Numbered from the stretch's first letter, positions 1 to 9,255 are shown. The stretch: 64,000 nucleotides of DNA from Photobacterium angustum (GCF_002954615.1 NZ_MSCJ01000001.1:1116001-1180000); one strand, 5' to 3'. A program made the numbers and translations. Notes: a model not told the origin generated them from the letters alone.

Positions 1-877
1 ATACGCCGTAAGTGGGGGCATGACGAGGGTAGGCGGGTAACCCTAATGTAATACGTTGCGGATCTAAGTGGCGCTCTATTAACCAGTAATTTAAGGCATT
101 GACTGAATCTTTATAGCTTGAGTGATCTTCATTTTGCATGTCATAAGTCATTAAATGGACTGTATCAAAGGCATTTAATGCAACATCGAGATAGCCAGCA
201 CCTTTTCCATCGTCATTAGGTTTGTCTTTACTACCAATGATCGCTGCGGTGAAATACTTACCTTCAGCATGAAGCCTATCCGCTAAACGGTTTACAAAAT
301 CAGCATATTGATTTGCACCATTACCCACTTGAGGGTACTCCCAATCAAGATCAACACCGTCAAAACCGTAGGTATTTACAACATCCATCATGTCGTTGAT
401 TAGGTTTTCTCGATATTCTGGCGATGCGGCTATTTTTTCGTAAACGATGTCACGACCAATGATGTTATCGTCACTTTCATTTTTCTCACTATCTCGCCAG
501 CCACCAAATGAAATAAATACTCTTCCATCAGGGTTTTGATCTCTAAATTTTTGAATGGTGGAAGTAAGCTTATTTATCTTATCAGTTGATAGGTCTGCAA
601 CGTGTCCATCAGGATGATATATCCCTTCTTTATCCATATTGGCGCTAGGGTTCATGAAGGCAATATTCAGATCACTGATTTCATTTGAATGCGAACTATC
701 AAACCACTGATCATTGGCATCTTTCATGTAGCTCGCATATACCACATTACGAAACTCTGTAATTTTTGCAGGTTTTGGTTCCTGAGCAACATATCCATCA
801 TAGTCATCCGAAGAGTTACTGTTACATGCAGTTAGTGATGTGGCAGCAATTAAAGCGGCTAAAAGAGTGTATTTCAT
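1..877 (-). CDS. Surface lipoprotein chitinase, GH18 family (partial, C-terminus off left edge)
   Basis: A glycoside hydrolase family 18 enzyme expected to cleave chitin outside the cell. About 292 N-terminal residues are visible. The ATG at 877 gives a lipoprotein signal peptide ending LTAC (Cys18 would be lipidated), then a Ser/Asn/Asp-rich linker. The catalytic signature DGVDLDWEYP (DxxDxDxE, with the acid Glu) is encoded near 330-365, and ISFGGW upstream is the usual SxGG strand motif. Family assignment is firm; endo versus exo action and any chitin-binding domain cannot be judged because the C-terminus is missing. It fits biologically with the GlcNAc kinase at 50520, though they are far apart. 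Confidence 0.92.
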   Translation of the reverse strand, partial: MKYTLLAALIAATSLTACNSNSSDDYDGYVAQEPKPAKITEFRNVVYASYMKDANDQWFDSSHSNEISDLNIAFMNPSANMDKEGIYHPDGHVADLSTDKINKLTSTIQKFRDQNPDGRVFISFGGWRDSEKNESDDNIIGRDIVYEKIAASPEYRENLINDMMDVVNTYGFDGVDLDWEYPQVGNGANQYADFVNRLADRLHAEGKYFTAAIIGSKDKPNDDGKGAGYLDVALNAFDTVHLMTYDMQNEDHSSYKDSVNALNYWLIERHLDPQRITLGLPAYPRHAPTYGV

Positions 878-1285
878 CTATAAACCTTATTCCTTGTTAA
901 TTGATAATGTTCACAGTGATTATTCACAAATATATATTCACCACCTGAATGAGTGTCACAAAGCATTTTTCTTTAAAAGTAATGTTATATTGCAATTTTA
1001 AATTTGTATTTATTATAAATAACCGAGTTAATTGTATAGGTAAGCTTTATTTTTCAGATTAATATTCTGTATTGGTTGGTTAATTACATCTTAATTGATA
1101 GATAAAACCAGCTAAAATTTTCAATACATTGCTACTTTTTTATTAGGGTATAAGTCGTTATTATTGGCACCTATCTCACCTGACAGTAGCGTACGATAAG
1201 TGGAAATTTCTAACAGCAACCTTGGTTCTTGGTTAGAAATTCGTAAGCTTGCTTTTAGCCGTATTTATTTTTGATTTCTAAAATT
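878..1285. other. Intergenic region with a 5' leader hairpin
   Basis: An AT-rich region between the chitinase promoter side and the DUF2913-like gene. The one clear structure is a perfect 10-bp inverted repeat (aatttctaac at 1205-1214, gttagaaatt at 1232-1241) about 45 bases upstream of the next gene, with no T run after it. It may be a leader hairpin. I see no further coding signal. Confidence 0.5.
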
Positions 1286-1939
1286 ATGACTTCTTTTTAT
1301 AACGAAATTCTACATGTGGTAACGGAAGGGTTATCAACACTGGTTACTGCGCAAGAGTCTGGTAAAACCCAGAAAAACCCGGTCAGTGAGACGGTTTTTT
1401 TAAGCGCGTGGGTGACGAAGATGATCAAACAACAATGTTTTGATCATTGTGTGTCTAAGACGTTACTGCAATGGCAGAAACAATCTCGCACAATGGGCAA
1501 AAATGCGCAGCTTAAAGTACAATTTGAGCGTATTAAAAATACCCTTAGTGCGTTAAATGATGCTGATGGTCATTCAACGGTTATTACCGCTGAACTAATA
1601 GATGATTTCTATCGTGTTTTAGAAGCCGCTGATTGGTTAGTCACTAACGAGTATGAAGTGAACCGTAAAGTGTCTCATCATACAGATGGTCAAGCATCAT
1701 TAGTGGTTTGTGCAGCGCAATACAAGACTGCTATGAACGAGCAGGGTACATTAATAAAACCACTTTCTTTTTATATTCGTGGTAATGCACAGCAATTTAT
1801 CGATTTGGCTTACCAGCAAGGCATCTTGCTGTTTAAGATCACCGACTACAAATCTAAAGTGAAATTTCACGGTGAGTATGTGATTTACCCTGATAATGCA
1901 GGTACACATTTACCTGAATTACCAACTGTGACGAATTAA
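1286..1939 (+). CDS. DUF2913-like protein
   Basis: A 217-residue soluble protein that resembles the DUF2913 family, which is common in Vibrionaceae and has no established function. The N-terminal part (MTSFYNEILHVVTEGL) is helical and amphipathic, the middle is rich in Lys/Gln, and the C-terminal third looks like mixed alpha/beta (IYPDNAGTHLPELP near the end). No signal peptide or membrane segment is seen. The ATG at 1286 is preferred over an in-frame TTG at 1271; neither has a good ribosome binding site. It is monocistronic: a bidirectional terminator follows. Family assignment is from memory of the sequence pattern and is moderately sure. Confidence 0.65.
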   Translation: MTSFYNEILHVVTEGLSTLVTAQESGKTQKNPVSETVFLSAWVTKMIKQQCFDHCVSKTLLQWQKQSRTMGKNAQLKVQFERIKNTLSALNDADGHSTVITAELIDDFYRVLEAADWLVTNEYEVNRKVSHHTDGQASLVVCAAQYKTAMNEQGTLIKPLSFYIRGNAQQFIDLAYQQGILLFKITDYKSKVKFHGEYVIYPDNAGTHLPELPTVTN

Positions 1940-1958
1940 TCGCTTACAGCAACAAAAG

Positions 1959-2005
1959 AAAAGCCGCATAAGACTCTTTTAAAAAGATTACCTTATGCGG
2001 CTTTT
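1959..2005. terminator. Bidirectional terminator between DUF2913-like gene and MFS copy 1
   Basis: Perfect 14-bp arms (aaaagccgcataag at 1959-1972, cttatgcggctttt at 1992-2005), with A and T runs that give a U tract on both strands. It serves the plus gene ending at 1939 and the minus gene ending at 2053. A diverged copy lies at 3421-3472. Confidence 0.85.
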
Positions 2006-2052
2006 TTGTTAAGAGAAGTTAACTATACGGTGAGTTTTAACTCACTTGTCGA

Positions 2053-3225
2053 TTAACTTACTGTTGCGTTTTCACTGGTTTGTTTATTGGTTTTCGCAGC
2101 TATCAATTTTAATAGTACAAGTACAAATGAACCACCACCACAAACGAGTAATGTTAATGCTAGATTACCGACATGCGCGACATGATCTAGCCCAAAACCA
2201 ATAATTAAGTAATAGAATAAGCCAAGTAATGCACCAGCTGTTCCTAAGTGGTTTCGATAATTTACTAAAGCAGTACTTAACAAGTTAGGTAATGTTAAAC
2301 CAAATGACAGTGACACCAATGCCATTGGAATAAAGAACCAAACAGTTTCTTGCAGTAAGTAAACACCTAAACCCGCTGTCAGTATCATTAATGTTGATAT
2401 CATTACGATGATATCTGCGCGTATATGTTTACGTATCAAACGAATATTGAGAAGCGAACCTAAAATTGAACCAACTGCTAAAACAAAACTCGTATTACCA
2501 AAAAACTTAACGCTAGCCCCTAACTGTTCAAACATGAATGGTGCAATGCTGTAATAAGAGAACAGGGCAATATTTGCCAGTCCTATCATTAAAGCGATAT
2601 ACCAAATATGACTGTCACGGAGCATTTTATTTGCCACTAAAAACAAACTATCACGTTTGGTGTGTTTTGGTTTTGTCTCTGGTAATGCAAAGCCCCCCCA
2701 AAGTAATAGTAGTGATAGCATTATCACCATAGCTATGAAAACCCAAGTATAGCCACCATGAGCTGTCAACCAGCTACCAACTAACATACCAATCACAGGG
2801 CTCAGGCCAATACTTGTTGACGCAATAGAGAAGATTCTTGCTAGACTCGCGCCTTCAAAGCTATCTCGTAAAATGGTTTGGGTACATACAGAGCCTACAG
2901 CGGCACCAAAAGCACAGGCACCAAAACCGTAAAGTAAACCCTGAAATGTTGGTGCAAAGTAACAAAATAGTGCGGCAGCAATACAAATTGCTATACCTAA
3001 TAGGGTTGATAAACGACGTCCAATGACGTCACACATGGTTCCCCAGAATACGACACCAACGGCAAAGACCATAAAGAAGATCGATAGCGCTTGAGCTGCT
3101 TCTGATGTGGTTACTGAAAAGTGATTCTTAATTGATGTTAGCGCTGGGCTATACATCGTTTCTATGAGCTGTGGAAACATTAACAGCGAAATTGCTAATA
3201 ATGTTGATATTGTTTTTTTATTCAT
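2053..3225 (-). CDS. MFS drug/metabolite exporter, Bcr/CflA-like (tandem copy 1)
   Basis: A 12-helix major facilitator proton antiporter of the Bcr/CflA type (390 residues), expected to export a small toxic or signalling compound across the inner membrane. The N-terminus (MNKKTISTLL...MFPQLIETMYSPAL) leads into helix 1, and DVIGRR in the loop after helix 2 is the MFS motif A. The start at 3225 has AAGGAA 7 bases upstream. It is nearly identical over its whole length to the copy at 3518-4690, and the flanking terminator and promoter are duplicated too. Unlike copy 2 it has no divergent regulator beside it: the regulator has been lost at the junction. Substrate unknown. Confidence 0.88.
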   Translation of the reverse strand: MNKKTISTLLAISLLMFPQLIETMYSPALTSIKNHFSVTTSEAAQALSIFFMVFAVGVVFWGTMCDVIGRRLSTLLGIAICIAAALFCYFAPTFQGLLYGFGACAFGAAVGSVCTQTILRDSFEGASLARIFSIASTSIGLSPVIGMLVGSWLTAHGGYTWVFIAMVIMLSLLLLWGGFALPETKPKHTKRDSLFLVANKMLRDSHIWYIALMIGLANIALFSYYSIAPFMFEQLGASVKFFGNTSFVLAVGSILGSLLNIRLIRKHIRADIIVMISTLMILTAGLGVYLLQETVWFFIPMALVSLSFGLTLPNLLSTALVNYRNHLGTAGALLGLFYYLIIGFGLDHVAHVGNLALTLLVCGGGSFVLVLLKLIAAKTNKQTSENATVS

Positions 3226-3344
3226 GACTTCCTTTTTGACGCTTGATCATCCACCGATGAAAGACTGGCAAACGATATAAATCAGTAAAAGGTATGTATT
3301 ACAGCTATTGATTTAGATGAAATACGAGAAGGTTATTTCAGTAA

Positions 3345-3425
3345 TGCTGAGTATACATTTATCAAAGATTGGTATGGTATTCACATAAGAACAACAAATG
3401 TCACTATAAGGACACAATCGAAAAA
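3345..3425. promoter_or_regulatory. Duplicated divergent promoter region whose regulator gene is missing
   Basis: This stretch matches 4815-4890 closely, for example acataagaaca and tatcactttaagga (tgtcactataagga here). In the other copy the same DNA leads directly into an AraC gene; here it stops at gaaaaa and joins the terminator of MFS copy 2. It therefore keeps the control region for copy 1 while the regulator was deleted. The shared bases are good operator candidates for the remaining AraC protein. Confidence 0.6.
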
Positions 3426-3472
3426 AGCCGCATGAGCTTCTCTATAAATAGAGTATCTCATGCGGCTTTTTT
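3421..3472. terminator. Terminator of MFS copy 2 (duplicate of the one at 1959)
   Basis: Perfect 15-bp arms: 3421-3435 (aaaaaagccgcatga) and 3458-3472 (tcatgcggctttttt). On the minus strand it ends in a U tract and lies 45 bases after the stop of MFS copy 2. Confidence 0.85.
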
Positions 3473-3517
3473 ATTAGTAGAAGTTAACTATACGGTGAGT
3501 TTCAGCTCACTTGTTGA

Positions 3518-4690
3518 TTAACTTGTTGTTGCATTTTCACTGGTTTGTTTACTGGTTTTTGCAGTGAACAATTTCAATAGTACAAGTACGAATGAACTAC
3601 CACCACAAACGAGTAACGTCATTGCTAGATTGCCGACATGAGCGGCATGATCAAGACCAAAGCCAATAATTAAGTAATAAAACAAGCCAAGTAATGCACC
3701 TGCTGTACCCAAGTGGTTTCGGTAATTTATTAAAGCAGTACTAAACAAGTTAGGTAATGCTAAACCAAAAGACAGTGACACCAATGCCATTGGAATAAAG
3801 AACCAAACAGTTTCTTGCAGTAAGTAAACACCTAAACCAGCTGCCAGCATCATTAATGTCGATAACATTACGATGATATCACCGCGTATATGTTTACGGA
3901 TCAAACGAATATTGAGAAGCGAACCTAAAATTGAACCAGCTGCTAAAACAAAACTCGTATTACCAAAAAACTTAACGCTAGCACCAAGGTGCTCAAACAT
4001 AAATGGTGCAATGCTGTAATAAGAGAACAGGGCAATGTTTGCTAGTCCTACCATTAATGCGATATACCAAATATGTCCATCACGGATCATTTTATTTGCC
4101 ACTAAAAACAAGCTATCACGTTTAATGTGGTTGGGTTTAGTTTCTGGTAATGCAAAGCCACCCCAAAGTAGTAGTAGCGATAGCATGATCACCATAGCTG
4201 CGAAAACCCAAGTATAGCCACCATGAGCCGTCAACCAGCTACCAAGTAACATACCAATAACTGGGCTAAGACCAATACTTGTCGAAGCAATAGAGAAAAT
4301 TCTTGTTAAACTCGCACCTTCAAAGCTGTCACGTAAAATAGTTTGAGTACATACAGAGCCAACAGCAGCACCGAAGGCACACGCACCAAAACCATAAAGT
4401 AAACCTTGGAATGTTGGCGAGTAATAACAAAATGTCGCCGCAGCAATACAAATAGCTATGCCTAAAAGTGTTGATAAACGACGTCCAATGACGTCACACA
4501 TGGTGCCCCAGAACACAACGCCTACCGCAAAAATCATAAAGAAGAGTGATAAAGCTTGTGCTGCTTCTGATGTTGTTACTGAAAAATGATTTTTAATTGA
4601 TGTTAGCGCCGGGCTATACATCGTTTCTATGAGCTGTGGAAACATTAACAGCGAAACTGCTAATAATGTCGATATTGTTTTTTTATTCAT
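3518..4690 (-). CDS. MFS drug/metabolite exporter, Bcr/CflA-like (tandem copy 2)
   Basis: A 390-residue, 12-helix MFS exporter, paralogous to the gene at 2053-3225 with only scattered substitutions. An upstream in-frame ATG at 4726 would add 12 residues (MRGWMIKLQEEV), but the ATG at 4690 has a good AGGAAG site just before it and matches the start of copy 1, so 4690 is used. It is divergent from the AraC gene at 4903, with a 212-bp shared control region, which is a typical regulator/exporter pair. Motif A (DVIGRR) is intact. Substrate not deducible. Confidence 0.9.
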   Translation of the reverse strand: MNKKTISTLLAVSLLMFPQLIETMYSPALTSIKNHFSVTTSEAAQALSLFFMIFAVGVVFWGTMCDVIGRRLSTLLGIAICIAAATFCYYSPTFQGLLYGFGACAFGAAVGSVCTQTILRDSFEGASLTRIFSIASTSIGLSPVIGMLLGSWLTAHGGYTWVFAAMVIMLSLLLLWGGFALPETKPNHIKRDSLFLVANKMIRDGHIWYIALMVGLANIALFSYYSIAPFMFEHLGASVKFFGNTSFVLAAGSILGSLLNIRLIRKHIRGDIIVMLSTLMMLAAGLGVYLLQETVWFFIPMALVSLSFGLALPNLFSTALINYRNHLGTAGALLGLFYYLIIGFGLDHAAHVGNLAMTLLVCGGSSFVLVLLKLFTAKTSKQTSENATTS

Positions 4691-4814
4691 GACTTCCTCT
4701 TGAAGCTTTATCATCCATCCTCTCAAGACTAGTAAACAGGATAAATTAGGGAATGATAAGTATTACTGCCATCGCTTTTTTGTGAAGTGCTAGGCTGTTA
4801 TTTCAATGATGATA

Positions 4815-4895
4815 AGTATATATTTATCAATGAAAGGTATGATATTAACATAAGAACAAGAAATATCACTTTAAGGACAGATTGTAAAAAGGAGC
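4815..4895. promoter_or_regulatory. Divergent control region of AraC and MFS copy 2
   Basis: Conserved with 3345-3425 in the first duplication unit. It holds the AraC ribosome binding site (AAGGAG ending at 4894) and likely the operator, since the bases conserved in both units centre on acataagaaca. No inverted repeat is clear enough to name a box. Confidence 0.5.
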
Positions 4896-4902
4896 TCTTA
4901 AT

Positions 4903-5679
4903 ATGGCTTATATTCAAATGGAAGATCAGTTTTGTGCTGATGACTATCATGGCCTTGTTGTTGGGCTTGCTGCTGATTTAGCAGAGCATGATTCGGGTTA
5001 TCACACTCATAGTAAAGATCAGTTGTTATTCTCTCACCATGGCTGCATGGTGATCAGTTTAGATGGTGTGAAATGTGTATTGCCGCCAATGCGTGCTGCT
5101 TGGATACCTGCAGGAGTGGAGCACAAAGCAGAAACATCCAATGTTACGCAGTACCGTTCTTTGTATTTTGACCAAGATTTACAATCACAATTGCCGAGAG
5201 AATTAAAAATATTTGATATTAACCCTTTAATGTCGGCATTAATGGAGCGTATGGCGTTTTGGGAGTTTGATAAACCCAATAATGAGCAAGTTAATTCGGT
5301 GAACCTCTTAATTGAAGAGCTAAATTTTGCGCAAGATAGTCACTTGAATTTACCTATTCCAGCCGATCCTCGTTTATCCTCATGGTTAGCAGATATTGAT
5401 GATGAGGCGTTTGTTGCTCCATCATTAGCTGAACTCAGCCTTATAGTAGGGGCGAGTGCAAAAACCATTACTCGTATTTTTAATAAAGAGGTGGGAATGC
5501 CATATCAAAGTTGGCGTCAACAATGGCGCTTATTAGCCGCTATTGAATTACTGTCGTTAAACTGGCGAGTGACTGATATTGCTCATCGGCTAGATTTTTC
5601 AAGTGATAGTGCTTTTATTCGTTTCTTTCATGATAAGGCTGGCGTTACACCCTCAAATTTTATTACTGAGTATAAGTAA
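4903..5679 (+). CDS. AraC-family regulator with N-terminal cupin sensor
   Basis: A 258-residue transcription regulator. Residues 20-95 form a cupin-like sensing domain (DSGYHTHSKDQLLF, then AAWIPAGVEHKAE), and residues 160-258 form the double helix-turn-helix DNA-binding domain (LAELSLIVGASAKTITRIF; VTDIAHRLDFSSDSAFIRFF; GVTPSNF). The ATG at 4903 has AAGGAG 8-9 bases upstream. It is divergent from MFS copy 2 and probably controls it, and perhaps copy 1 as well, whose promoter keeps the same sequence. Confidence 0.92.
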   Translation: MAYIQMEDQFCADDYHGLVVGLAADLAEHDSGYHTHSKDQLLFSHHGCMVISLDGVKCVLPPMRAAWIPAGVEHKAETSNVTQYRSLYFDQDLQSQLPRELKIFDINPLMSALMERMAFWEFDKPNNEQVNSVNLLIEELNFAQDSHLNLPIPADPRLSSWLADIDDEAFVAPSLAELSLIVGASAKTITRIFNKEVGMPYQSWRQQWRLLAAIELLSLNWRVTDIAHRLDFSSDSAFIRFFHDKAGVTPSNFITEYK

Positions 5680-6018
5680 TGATTTTCGATTTTCTCTAAC
5701 TGTACTGGGTTTCCCCCTGCAAACTTTATACGTGTACAGAAAGACTAACTTCCAAATAATGTAGGTTTATTTAATAAATTTTAATGTAAATTTAACAATT
5801 GTTTTTATCTAAGAATAAGTGTCAACAAGCAGTTAACCGTTCTATATATTGATGAATGTATTTTTCGTACTAGGTTCTCATCCTTGTCGTTTTTCAGTTG
5901 AATCTTCACTTCGCTAAGGCATGATATATCTATCAGTTGTTATTGTTTTTCATGCCAAAATTAACTGAGCAGATAACGATAATAATCATTCAAGGCTAAC
6001 AGATATATATGGATATTT
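5680..6018. other. Intergenic region with candidate Fur site
   Basis: AT-rich and apparently non-coding. It holds a long-loop inverted repeat (ggcatga near 5918 with tcatgcc near 5955) and the candidate Fur box at 5972-5990, listed separately. The cryptic ATG at 6009 stops after nine codons. Confidence 0.5.
5972..5990. promoter_or_regulatory. Candidate Fur box
   Basis: The 19 bases gataacgataataatcatt match about 15 of 19 positions of the classical Fur consensus GATAATGATAATCATTATC. They lie about 30 bp upstream of the PcfJ-like gene that heads a PcfJ/AraC/MFS run, so iron repression of that run is inferred. Confidence 0.55.
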
Positions 6019-7194
6019 ATGCTTGCTTGTTGTGCTGAGCGCGAAGAGTTTCATCACTCAACGCCGTTAGTTTTATCATTTGATGAAGCCTTAACCTTTT
6101 TTCCTTTTCAGCTTGAATTTTATGACTGGCATGATTGCCTTGCTATGTATCGTGCTTACCCTGATGGGCATCGAGAACCATTAGAGGGGAGTTGTTCATT
6201 CTATATTGAGCACATCGAATCATTAGAAGGTGGAAAAGCGTGGGTAGATAGCATTCCAACTGGTTTAGTTGAAAAAGCCCGAGGATATGCTGAACTTGGG
6301 GTATATATGCTTAAGGTTGCTGCTTTGAGCCAGAAAGCCCGAGATCTATTACTTCAACGTCCTACCTTATTGTATTTAGTATGCGAACAATATCCGTTAG
6401 ATCAGGATGAAGTGTTAGCACTGTGCGAATTAGGTCAACGTGAGATCCTTGCTCAACTTGGCTTGGCTTCGAGTCGTTCAGCATTGCGCTTTCTTGATCG
6501 GATTGAGGGGGATTTTTCAACCCGTTCGATTGTGATTATTATTCACCGCTTGCTCGATCCTGAAATGATGTCGTTTCAACTGTTCAAACATTATAAAACG
6601 ATCACTAATTTAACCCTGCAGATCTATCTGCAATGGCCAACATTAACTGGTACACCGCTTGGACGACATTTAGCGCAAACTACTCAGCGTGAGCGTTTTC
6701 AAATCAATCAGATTTTATCTGATGTTTTCCAACTTGGTTATCGCGTATTAGATGTTGATTCAATCAAGCGTATTCATGCTGTTACTTCTTATGAAGAGTT
6801 AAGATCGTTACACGACAGGTGGGTAGTAGCGCAACACAGCATCAATTTTGTTCCCGATGCTAATTCAAATAAGCCTTACGTGATCCCTTTTGAAGGTAAT
6901 AATAACATTGTACCTATTCGTAACTATCAAGAACTAGAGCTAGAGGGGGTTGAACAAAACCACTGTGTGGCGATTTACCACAATCGGATCATTAAAGGCG
7001 AATATTTGGTTTATAAAATGTTCATGCCAGAGCGTGTTACTATTGGTTTGAAAAGACATTACGTCGTTAATGGACGAGTTAGTGAGACGTATACTGTGGA
7101 TCAAATTCAAGCCCGTAATAATAGAATGCCATCTTCTGAAACATTAGAGGCTGTTTATGGTTGGTTAGACAGTATGAAGTCAGCTAAGCCATAA
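6019..7194 (+). CDS. PcfJ-like domain protein
   Basis: A 391-residue protein whose last 120 residues look like the PcfJ-like family: EGVEQNHCVAIYHNRIIKGEY, then MPERVTIGL and VDQIQARNNRMP, in the same order as in PcfJ-type proteins. The first 270 residues are mostly helical and unassigned. PcfJ was named from a conjugative plasmid, but the family is widespread and its biochemical role is not known. The ATG at 6019 is the best start, as a nearby ATG at 6009 is closed by a stop. It lies 39 bp ahead of the AraC gene and just after a candidate Fur box, so it probably leads an iron-responsive operon. Confidence 0.6.
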   Translation: MLACCAEREEFHHSTPLVLSFDEALTFFPFQLEFYDWHDCLAMYRAYPDGHREPLEGSCSFYIEHIESLEGGKAWVDSIPTGLVEKARGYAELGVYMLKVAALSQKARDLLLQRPTLLYLVCEQYPLDQDEVLALCELGQREILAQLGLASSRSALRFLDRIEGDFSTRSIVIIIHRLLDPEMMSFQLFKHYKTITNLTLQIYLQWPTLTGTPLGRHLAQTTQRERFQINQILSDVFQLGYRVLDVDSIKRIHAVTSYEELRSLHDRWVVAQHSINFVPDANSNKPYVIPFEGNNNIVPIRNYQELELEGVEQNHCVAIYHNRIIKGEYLVYKMFMPERVTIGLKRHYVVNGRVSETYTVDQIQARNNRMPSSETLEAVYGWLDSMKSAKP

Positions 7195-7233
7195 TACTGT
7201 TTGAATTTATTAGTTTATTCTAAAAGGAAAGCA

Positions 7234-8022
7234 ATGCGGTTACTTCATTCGATAAAACGTTACGCACCAACAGAAGAAAAAGCGCCGCATTCTCATGACG
7301 ATTTTGTACAACTTTTTTATATCCACCAAGGCTGCGGTATTGCTAGAACAGAGGATAAAAGCATACTGGCTGTTGGTGGTCAGCTTATTTGGGTCCCCCT
7401 GAATCATCGGCATCATTTGAAAGTGCTAAAAGATTCCTGTTTAAGCATTATTCATGCATCTCCAGACGCTGTTCCATATTTCCATGACGAGATGGGGATT
7501 ATTTCGACCAATCGCTTAATGGTACAGGTGATGGCCGAAATTGAGTCGCAAGGTAATGATTGTGAGTACGACACTGACAGTAATAGCGATGTTCAACACC
7601 ATTACTTAGGGGTATTTCTCGATCAACTTAAGAAGCAAAGCTACCAAAACGATGCTTATCAAAGTAACGATGAGATTGATAAACGGCTATTGCCGATCAT
7701 AGAGACTTTAACATTACAACCAGATATCAAACTCTCTTTAGAGCGCTTTGCCGAGCATTGCGGTGCATCTTCTCGTACCCTCAACCGTTTATTTATCAGC
7801 ACGTTTGATAAGCCGTTCCGTGAAATTAGACAACAACTGGTGATGGAAAAAGCATGGCAATTGAGTAGGGCGGGTGTCGCACATACAGATATTGCATTAG
7901 ATCTAGGCTATAACAGCTTGTCTGCCTTTTCCCATGCCTTTAATCGCTTCAAACAAGACAAAGCTAGCCAGAAGTTGGCGAAAAATCACAACTCGTTGAC
8001 GTCAGTTCAACAACAAGAGTAA
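7234..8022 (+). CDS. AraC-family regulator
   Basis: A 262-residue AraC/XylS regulator. It has an N-terminal cupin (EKAPHSHDDFVQLFYIHQGCG, QLIWVPLNHRHHL) and a C-terminal double helix-turn-helix (LERFAEHCGASSRTLNRLF; THTDIALDLGYNSLSAFSHAF pattern). The ATG at 7234 has AAAGGAAA just upstream and is preferred to a TTG at 7201. It sits between the PcfJ-like gene and an MFS exporter on the same strand with short gaps (39 and 45 bp), so it probably regulates the exporter from within the same operon. Confidence 0.9.
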   Translation: MRLLHSIKRYAPTEEKAPHSHDDFVQLFYIHQGCGIARTEDKSILAVGGQLIWVPLNHRHHLKVLKDSCLSIIHASPDAVPYFHDEMGIISTNRLMVQVMAEIESQGNDCEYDTDSNSDVQHHYLGVFLDQLKKQSYQNDAYQSNDEIDKRLLPIIETLTLQPDIKLSLERFAEHCGASSRTLNRLFISTFDKPFREIRQQLVMEKAWQLSRAGVAHTDIALDLGYNSLSAFSHAFNRFKQDKASQKLAKNHNSLTSVQQQE

Positions 8023-8067
8023 ACGTATTTCTTTAAGCTAAAGACATCAACTAAGGAGATTGTTGTC

Positions 8068-9252
8068 ATGTCTTTACTACGTTTACTTTCTATCAGTTTA
8101 TTAATGGCGTGTAGCTATTTCTTTGCCTCTGATATGTATGCACCTAGCTTACCTGTAATGTCTGAGGCATTGAATGTGTCATCGACAGCAGTACAGCAAA
8201 CGGTGAGTGCGTTTTTTATTGCGTTAGGTTTGAGCCAATTAGTGTGCGGAGCTGTCGCAGAACGCTTTGGTCGTCGTCCTATCGCGATCTTAGGTGCGGT
8301 GATATTTATCATCGGCTCAGCGCTTTGTTTACACGCAGATCAACTATCAGGTTTAATTATTGGACGTGCCGTACAAGGTATGGGTGTTGGGGCGTTGTTT
8401 TTATTATGCCGAACCATAATGCAAGACTCATTAACTAAAGAGCAGTTAGTGGATGTGATGTCATGGTTTAGTATTTTATTTATGTGTTTACCCGCGTCGA
8501 CACCTGCAATTGGTGGCTATTTAGAAAGCCATTTTGGCTGGCATAGTAGCTTCTGGTTTATGTTGGGGTTAGCAGTACTGCTATTTGTGGTTATTGCCTT
8601 AGGTTTAAAAGAAACCCACTTAGAAAAGAATATTCATGCGACAAAACCAAGGGTTATAGCTCGTGATTACACCATGATTGCAACTAATCCGCAGTTCTTA
8701 CGCTATTTAATCATGATGGTGATGGCGAATGGTGGTGCGCTGGTGTTTTATTTGATGGGGGCGTTTATTGCGAATGAACAATACCATTTACCTGTGCAAT
8801 ATTTTGGTATGTCTTCATTGTTGCTTATTGGTTGTAGTTTGTGTGCGCGTATTTTTTATATTCGTTTTCTAAAATATACCGCGACAGAAGGGCGAATCAT
8901 TAAAGCAGCAAGTTGTATTATGTTGCTTGGTGGGTTGACGATACTATCAAATGTGGTATTTCACAGCATGGCGACGATCATTATCGGCATGGGTATTTAT
9001 TGTTTTGGCGCGGGTTTAACAACCTCTGTCGTGGCTGTCAGTGCGCTGTATTTATTCCCTAAGCATAAAGGACAAACGGGAGCGTTGTTTGGCTCATTAC
9101 AAATGGTTGGGATCTTTACGTTAACCTTTATTGTGAGTCATTTAGCCAGTGTTGAATGGGTGATGGCATGTGTACTTACAACGATGGCATTACTTAATAT
9201 GTCTGTACAACGCTGGTGGAATGATAATTCTGTCGTGTTGGCAAAAGCGTAA
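8068..9252 (+). CDS. MFS exporter, Bcr/CflA-like
   Basis: A 394-residue, 12-helix MFS transporter related to, but clearly diverged from, the tandem pair at 2053 and 3518. Helix 1 carries FASDMYAPSLPVM, the Bcr/CflA hallmark, and motif A is AERFGRRP. The start has AAGGAG 9 bases upstream. It is last in the run PcfJ-like/AraC/MFS and is closed by a terminator. With a Fur-like site ahead of the run, export of a siderophore or another iron-linked metabolite is a reasonable guess, but no siderophore synthesis gene is in the window. Confidence 0.9.
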   Translation: MSLLRLLSISLLMACSYFFASDMYAPSLPVMSEALNVSSTAVQQTVSAFFIALGLSQLVCGAVAERFGRRPIAILGAVIFIIGSALCLHADQLSGLIIGRAVQGMGVGALFLLCRTIMQDSLTKEQLVDVMSWFSILFMCLPASTPAIGGYLESHFGWHSSFWFMLGLAVLLFVVIALGLKETHLEKNIHATKPRVIARDYTMIATNPQFLRYLIMMVMANGGALVFYLMGAFIANEQYHLPVQYFGMSSLLLIGCSLCARIFYIRFLKYTATEGRIIKAASCIMLLGGLTILSNVVFHSMATIIIGMGIYCFGAGLTTSVVAVSALYLFPKHKGQTGALFGSLQMVGIFTLTFIVSHLASVEWVMACVLTTMALLNMSVQRWWNDNSVVLAKA

Positions 9253-9255
9253 ATA

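Noticed and set aside
6009..6038. ATG just upstream of the PcfJ-like gene
   Set aside because: It reaches a stop after nine codons and is in another frame; the 6019 start is used.
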